The notes under the pieces: model-generated | Database searches by the model: none | The model's input: only the letters and a program-made list of their open reading frames with translations | Told to the model about the DNA's origin: nothing | In this document: piece by piece, positions 31,518 through 38,152 of the stretch | How positions within the stretch are numbered: position 1 is the first letter of the stretch | Layout of the letters: each line of letters begins with the position of its first letter | Source: an uncultured Clostridia bacterium | GTDB lineage: Bacteria > Bacillota > Clostridia > Oscillospirales > Acutalibacteraceae | Reading direction: 5' to 3' | Assembly: GCA_937907605.1 (NCBI GenBank) | Contig: CALCYI010000047.1 | Span: 1-38,152, forward strand | DNA length: 38,152 nucleotides | Program-made: the position numbers and the translations under genes

Positions 31518-33823
31518 GTGAAAAGCTATCAATCGAAGAGATAATCAGACGAGCCGAGGAAATCACGGCGAAGAACGCCGCCGCACTTAAGGAAAGCGAA
31601 AGGCTCGTTGAGAAAAAGGCGCCTGAGGAGGAAGAGGAGATAAAGACCTTCGTCCCCTCTAAAAAGACTGCGCCGCCCGAGGACGCCGACAGACCTCCCG
31701 AGCGCGCGGACAGCAAAACGAAAAGTCTTAAGAAAAGCGAGAACGAAATCGAAAAAACGAGGGCGTTCAGCGCCGCTGATTCCGCCGAGGAAAAGACAAA
31801 AATCATCTCCGTAGTCGCCCCCGAGGAAAACGAGGAGGACGGCGAGCTCCAGAGCATACCGACAATCGTCGTAAAGGACGACGCGCTCAGCAGCTTTAAT
31901 CAGGAAAATTCCTCTGAGGAAGAGGAGGCTTCGGGCGTTCAGATGACCTTTGAGGGCTTCGACGAAAAGGTGGATACGGTCGAAAAAATAGACGAGGCTG
32001 AGGCTGAGGCTGAGCTTTTGCGCCGCCGTGAAGAGAAGGTCGGAAAATTCCGCCTTTTCGGTCCCGATGAAACCGACGAGGAGCTCGGCGAGAATTTCGA
32101 CACCGAGGACGATTTTGACGAGTTCGACGAAAAGGATGTTTTCCTAAAGGGACTTATTGAAAAGAAAAACGCCTCGTTCATAAAGCTCGCGGCTACCGCG
32201 CTGCTCTTCCTTCCTATGCTGCTCATGGCGGCGCTCAAGGATTCGCTGCATTTCCCGCTATTTCTCTCCTCCCACGGCGTATTTTTCTCCGTAATTCTCG
32301 TGCTTTACGCGGGCGCAATCGCAATAAACGCCAACATAATAAAAAAAAGCTTCACCTTTAAGCATTCGGTGAGCTTTGATTTTCCGATAAGTGCGGTGAG
32401 CCTTATTATCCTGCTGCATACCGTGCTCCTGCTTGCGCACAGCTCCCTGTGGATAGATAACGGAGTCGTGCTCGCCCCCGTAGGTACGGTAGCTCTCTTT
32501 ATGTCGCAGCTTGCTAAGTATATTACTTATAACCGCCTTGTTGATAATTTCAGCTTTATAACGGGCGCGGGCGACAAGTACACGGTGGAAAATATCACCA
32601 ACGCAGTTGACGCAAGGATTATCAGCCGCGGTATGCTCGAGGAGGAAAATGCGAAGCTCAAGATGAGCGTAAAATGCGACCTTCCCACAAACTTTATGGA
32701 AATCTCGCTCAAGCGCGAGCCCGCGGACAAAATCTCGCTCAGGATATTCATAGCGGACGCCGTGCTGAGCCTGATACTTTTTATCGTAATCGGAATTATT
32801 GATAACTTTAACACGGGCTTTAACTGTGCGCTGTGCGCGCTTTCGATTTCGCTCCCGATTTCGACGCTCTATATTACGAGCTCCCTGCTCAGCGATATTT
32901 CAAAGCAGCTAAAATCGTATAATTCAAGAGTCTGCGGCTTTGAGGGCGCGTTTATGGCGCAGAACGCTGACGCGCTCGTTATGGAGGCTGCCGACCTGTT
33001 TGACAAAAACTCCTGCAAGCTTCACGGTATTAAGACCTTCAACGGCGCGAGCATTGACGAGGCGCTCATTAACACGGCGGCGGTTATGATGCAAACGAAG
33101 AGTCCGCTTTCCCACGTGTTTGACAGCGTTATAATCGGTAAGCAGAAAATTCTGCCGAGGGTTGAGAGCGTTCAGTACGAGGAAAAAATGGGCACTTCGG
33201 GCTGGATATACAAGCGTAAAATCCTCGTGGGCACGCGCGAAATGATGCAGCGCCACAATATAGAGGTTCCCCTACTGAGCTTTGAAAAGAAAATCACAGT
33301 GAGGGACAGAAAGGCGCTCTACCTTTCGGTTGACGGCGCGCTTACGGCAATGTTCACGGTAAGCTACCGTGCAAACCAAAGGCTTATGCGCGAGCTCGGC
33401 AAGCTTGAAAAAAGCGGCATTACGCTTATCGTAAAGAGTCAGGACCCGTATATTAACGAGGAAACGCTTACCGAGCTTTTCGAGCTTCCCGAGGGCTTCA
33501 TAAGGGTTATGAATTACTCGGCGGCAAGGGTTTACGATAAATACTCAAACCTCGACGTTGAAAAATCCCCCGCCTACGTTGTGCATTCGGGCTCGGCGCT
33601 CGGGCTCGTTTCGGCAATGCGCGGCGCGGGAATACTCGTAGGCTCAACGGGGCTGATTAATTTCCTCTCCTGCTTTGGCGCGGCAATCGGTTTCCTCGTA
33701 GTCGCAATGCTATCCGCAATCCACGCATACAGCGAGCTTTCCGCGGTAAACATTCTCATTTTCGAAGTAATCTGGACTGCGTTTATGCAGATAGTAATAA
33801 AGCTCAGAGGCACGGGATTATAA
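31514..33823 (+). CDS. Degenerate P-type ATPase-like membrane protein
   Basis: The 769-residue protein begins with a long acidic, probably disordered segment (1-210). Helices lie at about 221-240, 254-274, 290-309, 318-336, 409-431, 437-455, 714-735 and 743-763. Between the last two pairs is a region with P-type ATPase layout: ADALVMEAADLFDKNSC corresponds to the phosphorylation motif with DKTGT changed to DKNSC (D497), GTSGWIYKRKILVGTREMM matches a nucleotide-domain segment, and GALTAMFTVSYRANQRL the stretch before the hinge. No TGE actuator motif and no GDGxNDxP hinge are seen. It is probably an inactive P-type ATPase relative with a regulatory or structural role. Remote homology, from pattern only. 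Confidence 0.65.
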   Translation: MSEKLSIEEIIRRAEEITAKNAAALKESERLVEKKAPEEEEEIKTFVPSKKTAPPEDADRPPERADSKTKSLKKSENEIEKTRAFSAADSAEEKTKIISVVAPEENEEDGELQSIPTIVVKDDALSSFNQENSSEEEEASGVQMTFEGFDEKVDTVEKIDEAEAEAELLRRREEKVGKFRLFGPDETDEELGENFDTEDDFDEFDEKDVFLKGLIEKKNASFIKLAATALLFLPMLLMAALKDSLHFPLFLSSHGVFFSVILVLYAGAIAINANIIKKSFTFKHSVSFDFPISAVSLIILLHTVLLLAHSSLWIDNGVVLAPVGTVALFMSQLAKYITYNRLVDNFSFITGAGDKYTVENITNAVDARIISRGMLEEENAKLKMSVKCDLPTNFMEISLKREPADKISLRIFIADAVLSLILFIVIGIIDNFNTGFNCALCALSISLPISTLYITSSLLSDISKQLKSYNSRVCGFEGAFMAQNADALVMEAADLFDKNSCKLHGIKTFNGASIDEALINTAAVMMQTKSPLSHVFDSVIIGKQKILPRVESVQYEEKMGTSGWIYKRKILVGTREMMQRHNIEVPLLSFEKKITVRDRKALYLSVDGALTAMFTVSYRANQRLMRELGKLEKSGITLIVKSQDPYINEETLTELFELPEGFIRVMNYSAARVYDKYSNLDVEKSPAYVVHSGSALGLVSAMRGAGILVGSTGLINFLSCFGAAIGFLVVAMLSAIHAYSELSAVNILIFEVIWTAFMQIVIKLRGTGL

Positions 33824-33853
33824 TAATTGACAATGTAAAACGGAGAAAACAGT

Positions 33854-34342
33854 ATGAATGAAATAAAATGCCTCAACTGCGGCGCCGTCTTTGAGGCTGA
33901 AGAAGCCAAATGTCCGTATTGCGGATACATTAACCCCGAAGGCGCCGAGAGCAAATTCCTGCGGGAGCTGGAAAACACACGCAAGGAGCTGGACAACGTG
34001 GATGAAGAAGCCGCCTCGTCGTACGTACGCGAAGTAAAGAAGGGCGCGGGTTCTGTCGCTAAAATCATAGCCATCGCGCTCGTCGTCGCTCTGGTTATCG
34101 CTGGCGGTTATCTTTTACTTCAAAAGACGGTATTCAACCACGATAAGGGCAGCTATGCCGAGGAGCTCGTATGGGAACGCGAGCACTTCAAAGAATACGA
34201 CGCTATGTTTGAGGCGAAGGAATACGACGAGCTCATGGAGGCAATAGCGAACGACGGAGAAGAACACGCCGTCTATAACTGGGAACACTATGACGAGTTT
34301 ATGGATATTGCAGACGAGCTGTGGGCAGGCGAAACCGACTGA
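33854..34342 (+). CDS. Zinc-ribbon membrane protein
   Basis: A 162-residue protein with an N-terminal zinc ribbon (CLNCG...CPYCG, residues 6-23), a charged coiled-coil-like stretch (about 33-60), one membrane helix (about 69-89) and a very acidic external or cytoplasmic tail (many Glu/Asp/Tyr). GGAG precedes the ATG. No named family is recognised. It is the first of three similar small membrane proteins between the P-type-like gene and its partial 3' duplicate at 35605-35675. Confidence 0.8.
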   Translation: MNEIKCLNCGAVFEAEEAKCPYCGYINPEGAESKFLRELENTRKELDNVDEEAASSYVREVKKGAGSVAKIIAIALVVALVIAGGYLLLQKTVFNHDKGSYAEELVWEREHFKEYDAMFEAKEYDELMEAIANDGEEHAVYNWEHYDEFMDIADELWAGETD

Positions 34343-34375
34343 CAATAGCATTTATTATTACAAGGAGAAGCATTT

Positions 34376-35134
34376 ATGAAATGTCAGCACTGCGGAAACA
34401 ATTTAAACATTGAGGATAAGGTCTGTCCGTACTGCGGTATGTCAAACCCCTTTGCCGTAAAGCATCAGGAGGAGATGGAGCGTTATGAAACAGACTACCA
34501 GAAAACAAAAAAAGAGGTGCTGGAGCAATCCTCAAGGTTTAACCGCCGCACAGTAAAAATAACCATTATCGCGGTATTGGTGGCGTTAATAGCAATAAGC
34601 TGTTTTCTGCTTGCCAAGTCATATGATATCCGCTGGTGGAATATGGAGAGGTCCATATCGTCAGAGGCTGAAACTAACAGACAGGCGGTTCAGCAGCTCA
34701 TGGAGGCAAGAGATTATCAGGCGCTTTGTTCATACGTAAGCCAAAACAGAATCACCTATACGGACGACCTTAAGGAATATGAGGCGGTATTCAATACTAC
34801 TCAGCAGTACAGAAGGTTCTACGACGACCTGATGATACTCCAGAACAAAAAAACCGACACAGAAAAATTCAAATATTATTCCGAGAGCGAGCTGCTTGAA
34901 AGCCTCGCGAAAAGCATCCATTCATTATATGAGTATATGGAGCCTCAGAAGTACAACCCCGAGGCATATCAGGGGGACAAAATGGAGTACATGGAGGATC
35001 TTAGGGAGCATATGGAGATTATTGTTTCGGGATACTTCAAAATCAGCCCTGAAGAAGCGGCGGATATGCGTAGCATGACTGTTTCAAGGATAAACGTTTT
35101 ATTGGAGGACTGCTATGAAAAAGAACAGCAGTAA
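34376..35134 (+). CDS. Zinc-ribbon membrane protein
   Basis: A 252-residue relative of the previous protein in layout: zinc ribbon (CQHCG...CPYCG, 3-20), charged stretch rich in Glu/Lys (about 29-55), one membrane helix (about 59-80), then a helical domain of ~170 residues with many Tyr and Glu (YQALCSYVSQNRITYTDDLK). AAGGAG lies nine bases before the ATG. The last 20 bases overlap the next gene. No enzyme motif is visible. The pairing of zinc ribbon and membrane helix hints at a sensor or scaffold (inference). Confidence 0.8.
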   Translation: MKCQHCGNNLNIEDKVCPYCGMSNPFAVKHQEEMERYETDYQKTKKEVLEQSSRFNRRTVKITIIAVLVALIAISCFLLAKSYDIRWWNMERSISSEAETNRQAVQQLMEARDYQALCSYVSQNRITYTDDLKEYEAVFNTTQQYRRFYDDLMILQNKKTDTEKFKYYSESELLESLAKSIHSLYEYMEPQKYNPEAYQGDKMEYMEDLREHMEIIVSGYFKISPEEAADMRSMTVSRINVLLEDCYEKEQQ

Positions 35135-35594
35135 AAAAAGAACACTGAACACAGCTAAAAGCAGTGGCACGGATAAACTTTTTACGGTAATTATAGCTTT
35201 GCTTTCGGTGGTACTGGTGGTACTGAGCATAATAACGGCAGTTAAAATAAACGAGTCACACCAAGACTATATCACCACGCCAAATGATATCTTAAGAACT
35301 GTTAAAAACGGGTATTACCCCGACGCCCTTGAGGAGATGCACGATAATATCGCTCTCGGTGAGACCGAAACAAAAAATCCTGAATATGCGCTGCCTTACG
35401 CGCTGTCGGATTACTATGAGGCTCAGTCGCTTTATACTGCATATTCCAAAGCGGCAAAGCTCACGGAGGATGCTGAAAAAGCAAATGAACTGGACGCCGC
35501 GGCGGCAAGGTATCAGCAGGAAATGGAGTCCGCCCGTAAAAGAACGGGAGAGCTGGAGTTTATGACTCAGGACATTGATTCGGTTTTTGAATAA
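35115..35594 (+). CDS. Small membrane protein, third of the zinc-ribbon cluster
   Basis: A 159-residue protein with a basic N-terminus, one membrane helix (about 22-44) and a helical domain (about 55-159, for example NGYYPDALEEMHDNIAL and ALPYALSDYYEAQSL) that resembles the tail domain of the preceding protein in composition, but with no zinc ribbon. GGAGG six bases before the ATG and a 20-base overlap with the upstream gene show coupled translation. Function unknown. Confidence 0.75.
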   Translation: MKKNSSKKRTLNTAKSSGTDKLFTVIIALLSVVLVVLSIITAVKINESHQDYITTPNDILRTVKNGYYPDALEEMHDNIALGETETKNPEYALPYALSDYYEAQSLYTAYSKAAKLTEDAEKANELDAAAARYQQEMESARKRTGELEFMTQDIDSVFE

Positions 35595-35604
35595 CCGTCA
35601 GCCC

Positions 35605-35675
35605 TCAATGTTCTGATTTTGATGTAATCCTGACGGCGTTTATGCAGACAGTTAAAAACTGCGCGAGACGGGATT
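35605..35675 (+). pseudogene. Decayed copy of the 3' end of the P-type ATPase-like gene
   Basis: The stretch aligns with 33748-33823, including GCGTTTATGCAGA and ACGGGATT, over about 70 bases at roughly three-quarters identity. It has one missing base that breaks the frame. It has no start codon and no function. It lies just before the ribosome site of the next gene, so the zinc-ribbon trio appears to have been inserted, or the end of the ATPase-like gene duplicated around it. Confidence 0.65.
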
Positions 35676-35695
35676 TTATAAAGAGGTGATTTTTT

Positions 35696-36187
35696 TTGAA
35701 AAAAGCTTTGATAATAATTCTTTGTGTTGTCCTGGTAGTCCTCCTGTTCCCCGTACATTTGGATGTGAAAGACGGAGGAACTGTGGTTTGGAAGTCACTA
35801 ACATATGAACTTCTTGATTATCACGCTTATGATGATTCAACGAGCATATCGCCGACATATGAAGTTGGCAAAGGCATACGTGTTTTCGGCAAAGATATAT
35901 ATAAAAATACGCACATCGTCTATGGTATAGAATACGAGGGTACCGTCACAGAAATTACTCCGATAGAGCACAAGACAGGCAGATACCTTATGAAAGTAGA
36001 AACGTCCGAGGGTGAAATGACGGCAACTATTATCTCCTCCCACCTCAAGTACTGCTTTGACGACGATACTCTTAAGGACATACGCGTCAAAAACATTAAT
36101 GTCGGCGATAAAGTGAGCGTTAATGCGGACAAAGAATTAGATTCTGCCTATATGGTCGTATACGGCATCGCTGTTCTACACGAATAG
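35696..36187 (+). CDS. Membrane-anchored hypothetical protein
   Basis: A 163-residue protein beginning at TTG, with GAGGTG seven bases upstream. An N-terminal membrane helix (about 4-20) is followed by LDVKDGGTVVWKSLTYELLDYHAY, a pattern seen at the N-terminus of many uncharacterised clostridial membrane-anchored proteins, and a C-terminal beta-rich part (YEGTVTEITPIEHKTGRYLMKVE, VGDKVSVNADKE) that looks OB-like. No enzyme motif is seen. Possibly once directly downstream of the P-type-like gene. Terminator at 36206. Confidence 0.75.
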   Translation: MKKALIIILCVVLVVLLFPVHLDVKDGGTVVWKSLTYELLDYHAYDDSTSISPTYEVGKGIRVFGKDIYKNTHIVYGIEYEGTVTEITPIEHKTGRYLMKVETSEGEMTATIISSHLKYCFDDDTLKDIRVKNINVGDKVSVNADKELDSAYMVVYGIAVLHE

Positions 36188-36205
36188 TATAATTTTTATA
36201 TTCGC

Positions 36206-36227
36206 GGGCGGCGCCCGCCCTTAATTT
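36206..36227 (+). terminator. G/C-rich hairpin terminator
   Basis: GGGCGG-CGC-CCGCCC (36206-36220) followed by TTAATTT, 18 bases after the upstream stop. Confidence 0.65.
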
Positions 36228-36250
36228 CGAATTCCGAACTCCGAATTCCG
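36228..36250. repeat. Three tandem 7-base repeats
   Basis: CGAATTC, CGAACTC, CGAATTC in direct succession (36228-36248), between the two terminators. Probably a simple slippage repeat. Confidence 0.7.
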
Positions 36251-36258
36251 CATTAAAA

Positions 36259-36287
36259 AAGGAACCGCACACGCGGTTCCTTTTTAT
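36259..36287. terminator. Bidirectional terminator at the ppdK end
   Basis: AAGGAACCGC (36259-36268), loop ACAC, GCGGTTCCTT (36273-36282), with A-run before and T-run after. Confidence 0.88.
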
Positions 36288-36296
36288 TGTATTGAA

Positions 36297-37685
36297 TTAT
36301 TCGCCAAAGGTCTTCTTTGCTTCTTCAAAGCCAGCCTTGAGGCTCTTAAGTCCTTTTGCTACAAAGTCCTTAATGTCGTCGCCTGCGTCAGCAGCAGCGT
36401 CCTGAAGCTTTGCAAGAGTTTCCTTTGCGTCAGCAATTCTCTTTTCGATTTCTTCCTTGGTTGCGTCCTTAGCTTCCTTCTCTGCGTTCTTCTCAGCGAT
36501 AGCAGCCTGTGCAGCAGCAAGACGTGCAATCGGAACGCGGAACGGTGAGCAGGATACGTAGTCAAGACCGATCTTATGGCAGAACTCTACTGAGCTCGGG
36601 TCGCCGCCGTGCTCGCCGCAGATGCCGCAGTGAAGCTCGGGTCTGGTCTTCTTACCGTTAGCAACTGCCATTTCCATTAACTGGCCAACGCCGGTCTGGT
36701 CAAGCTTAGCAAACGGATCGTTTTCGAAAATCTTAGCGTCATAGTAAGCGTCAAGGAACTTACCTGCATCGTCGCGGCTGAAGCCGAAGGTCATCTGGGT
36801 AAGGTCGTTAGTGCCGAAGCAGAAGAACTCAGCCTCCTTAGCGATGTCAGCAGCTGTAAGAGCAGCACGCGGAATCTCTATCATTGTACCAACCTCGTAT
36901 TTCATATCGGAGCCTGCAGCCTCGATTTCAGCGTCAGCGGTAGCAACAACGATGTCCTTAACGTACTTTAATTCCTTAGCGTCGCAGGAAAGCGGGATCA
37001 TAATCTCAGGAACGATATCCCATTCAGGATGTGCCTTCTTAACGTTGATAGCGGCACGGATAACAGCCTTAGTCTGCATTTTAGCGATTTCGGGATAGGT
37101 TACTGCAAGACGGAGTCCTCTGTGTCCCATCATCGGGTTGAACTCGTGGAGACCCTGGATAATGCCCTTGATTGTTTCAACGCTCTTGCCCTGAGCCTCA
37201 GCAAGCTTCTCAATGTCAGCCTCTTCGGTAGGAACGAACTCGTGGAGCGGAGGATCAAGGAAGCGGATAGTTACGGGGCAGCCCTCAAGAGCTTCGTATA
37301 GCTTTTCAAAGTCGCCCTGCTGATAGGGAAGAATCTTCTCAAGCGCAGCTTCTCTCTCCTCAACTGTGTCGGAGCAGATCATCTCGCGGAAGGCAGCGAT
37401 TCTGTCCTCTTCGAAGAACATATGCTCAGTACGGCAGAGACCGATACCCTCTGCGCCGAGCTCTCTTGCCTTCTTAGCGTCTGCAGGAGTATCAGCGTTT
37501 GTACGAACCTTAAGGGTTCTGTACTTGTCAGCCCAAGCCATGATTCTGCCGAAGGTACCTGCGATTTCTGCGTCCTTAGTAGCGATAACGCCGTCGTAGA
37601 TATTACCGGTTGAACCGTCGATTGAAATATAGTCGCCCTCGTGGAACTCTTTGCCCGCGAGAGTGAACTTTTTGTTTTCTTCAGG
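36297..37685 (-). CDS. ppdK: Pyruvate phosphate dikinase, 3' part (5' end missing)
   Basis: Interconverts pyruvate + ATP + Pi and PEP + AMP + PPi. Only the end of the swivelling His domain (KEFHEGDYISIDGSTGNIYDG) and the C-terminal PEP/pyruvate domain are present: GLCRTEHMFFEEDR, IRFLDPPLHEF, NPMMGHRGLRL, GTMIEIPRAAL, FFCFGTNDLTQM and the catalytic Cys in LHCGICGEHGGDP. Homology ends at 37685, where a TGA and unrelated sequence follow, so the gene is broken by the join there rather than by a natural start; an internal ATG at 37541 is not a start. The last ~65 residues after AAAQAAI are a Glu/Lys/Ala-rich helical extension not usual in this enzyme. Confidence 0.93.
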   Translation of the reverse strand, partial: PEENKKFTLAGKEFHEGDYISIDGSTGNIYDGVIATKDAEIAGTFGRIMAWADKYRTLKVRTNADTPADAKKARELGAEGIGLCRTEHMFFEEDRIAAFREMICSDTVEEREAALEKILPYQQGDFEKLYEALEGCPVTIRFLDPPLHEFVPTEEADIEKLAEAQGKSVETIKGIIQGLHEFNPMMGHRGLRLAVTYPEIAKMQTKAVIRAAINVKKAHPEWDIVPEIMIPLSCDAKELKYVKDIVVATADAEIEAAGSDMKYEVGTMIEIPRAALTAADIAKEAEFFCFGTNDLTQMTFGFSRDDAGKFLDAYYDAKIFENDPFAKLDQTGVGQLMEMAVANGKKTRPELHCGICGEHGGDPSSVEFCHKIGLDYVSCSPFRVPIARLAAAQAAIAEKNAEKEAKDATKEEIEKRIADAKETLAKLQDAAADAGDDIKDFVAKGLKSLKAGFEEAKKTFGE

Positions 37686-37687
37686 TC

Positions 37688-37834
37688 ATGAGACGACAAG
37701 ATAGAAAACATCAAAACGATATTGACATTTCCACTTTCCATCTGAGACTCGGCCTGTTCTGAGATTGAGGCATCAGATGCATCTATGGTGCAAGCAACGG
37801 GTGTAACAGAAGTAAAATTGTTGATGTCGCCCAT
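37688..37834 (-). CDS. N-terminal fragment of a small unknown protein (foreign segment)
   Basis: A frame begins MGDINNFTSVTPVACTIDAS at 37834, 19 bases after the stop of the PAAR-like fragment, and runs into ppdK antisense at the join near 37686. No Shine-Dalgarno is visible, in contrast to the rest of the window, which would fit a Bacteroidota source. I do not recognise the family, and coding is not certain. Confidence 0.35.
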
Positions 37835-37853
37835 GATAAGAAACAGATTATAT

Positions 37854-38003
37854 TTACACCAACTGTCCGTCGGTGAGTAACGAGATGGAGCCGCCCCAGA
37901 GGCAGTTGCATTTGCATGACTTGAGGAGGGCGGGCTGGTTGGCGATGAGGTAGTCGGGCTTGCCGGGCATCCAGGGTGCCACGACATTGGGAATGCAGGG
38001 CAT
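37854..38003 (-). CDS. C-terminal fragment of a PAAR-like (DUF4280) protein (foreign segment)
   Basis: The minus strand reads MPCIPNVVAPWMPGKPDY, then LIANQPALLKSCKCNCLWGG and a stop at 37854-37856. The PCxPN, PAL..SC and C.WGG pattern is that of DUF4280 PAAR-like spike proteins used by contractile secretion systems. The 5' part is missing: upstream bases belong to a different gene on the other strand. Codon use and G/C content are unlike the rest of the window. Most likely a chimeric piece from another organism. Confidence 0.6.
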   Translation of the reverse strand: MPCIPNVVAPWMPGKPDYLIANQPALLKSCKCNCLWGGSISLLTDGQLV

Positions 38004-38152
38004 GGGCGTGAGCGCGTTCGGTCTCAACTGCTCGACCGGGCCGAAGGAGATGACAGAGCAGCTCCGGCGCCTGCATGAGATCGCGCGCGTGCCGCTGATC
38101 GCAAAGCCCAACGCGGGCGTGCCCGAGGTCGTGGGGGACGAGACGGTCTATA
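38002..38152 (+). CDS. Fragment of a homocysteine methyltransferase domain (foreign segment)
   Basis: The plus strand reads MGVSAFGLNCSTGPKEMTEQ and then IAKPNAGVPEVVGDETVY up to the window edge. This matches the zinc-cysteine region of MetH-type homocysteine domains (compare GFNCGLGPKQM and NPNAGLPEVVNGKTVY in the metH of this window), but is clearly a different, more G/C-rich gene. It lacks a start and continues beyond the window. It joins the PAAR-like fragment at about 38000 over a shared GCATGGGCGTGAGCGC-type overlap, consistent with misassembly. Confidence 0.6.
   Translation, partial: MGVSAFGLNCSTGPKEMTEQLRRLHEIARVPLIAKPNAGVPEVVGDETVY

Noticed and set aside
30816..31532. 238-residue open frame antisense to the rRNA methyltransferase
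   Set aside because: The plus-strand gene has clear SPOUT motifs; the antisense frame is a shadow.
36297..37541. Reading ppdK as a complete 414-residue gene starting at the ATG at 37541
   Set aside because: PPDK homology continues upstream to 37685, so that ATG is internal and the gene is truncated by the join.
1..38152. CRISPR array
   Set aside because: No series of regularly spaced direct repeats was found; repeated stems are inverted and irregular.

Overview
The window looks like a chromosomal stretch of an anaerobic gut-type Clostridia (Oscillospirales/Ruminococcaceae-like) recovered from a metagenome. The signs are an Rnf complex, a 767-residue MetH without its own reactivation domain, pyruvate phosphate dikinase, a SufC plus SufB/D-like pair, GH127 and GPH sugar genes, strong AGGAGG-type ribosome sites with several TTG/GTG starts, and sigma-A type promoters. 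Both ends are unusual. The left end is the tail of a large serine recombinase, i.e. the edge of a mobile element. The last ~470 bases do not belong with the rest and look like an assembly chimera.

Layout. 1-780: recombinase tail, then a gene-free stretch of hairpins. 779-5971 (minus): tRNA-Asn and the rnfCDGEAB operon. 6092-8261 (plus): a peroxide-defence set (glutathione-peroxidase homologue, thioredoxin-reductase-like flavoprotein that lacks the NADPH motif, thioredoxin, rubrerythrin-like protein) behind a consensus promoter with palindromes. 8284-10020: a scrambled accessory patch with a duplicated sufD tail, an orphan coding fragment, two GNAT acetyltransferases and a hairpin-rich repeat. 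10041-11706 (minus): sufB/D-like and sufC, then a 282-bp nested palindromic element. 12113-16018 (plus): GPH sugar symporter, two-component system, membrane protein cut short by a mobile unit. 16006-16454: a DUF559 nuclease gene framed by inverted two-hairpin repeats. 16495-22461 (minus): PucR-type regulator, and a cell-wall operon FHA-RodA/FtsW-PBP-DUF4830-RsuA. 22584-25504 (plus): aldose 1-epimerase and GH127 arabinofuranosidase. 25578-30620 (minus): SPFH/zinc-ribbon protein, then metF-reactivation domain-metH. 30759-36187 (plus): TrmH/RlmB methyltransferase, a degenerate P-type ATPase-like protein, and small zinc-ribbon/membrane proteins. 36297-37685 (minus): 3' part of ppdK. 37686-38152: foreign fragments.

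How the parts fit. Rnf exchanges electrons between ferredoxin and NAD+ across the membrane. The adjacent redox genes could draw on ferredoxin if the thioredoxin reductase-like protein is of the ferredoxin-dependent kind, as its missing HRRxxxR motif suggests. The sugar genes point to uptake and cytoplasmic cleavage of arabinose-containing oligosaccharides. The metF/metH set is a complete B12-dependent methionine branch.

The best candidate for something undescribed is the DUF559 nuclease unit at 16006-16454, which has a gene-less relative at 9766-9954. Its terminal repeats keep their hairpins while changing the stem sequence, and they supply the ribosome site for the nuclease gene. The second candidate is the P-type ATPase-like protein whose catalytic DKTGT is replaced by DKNSC.
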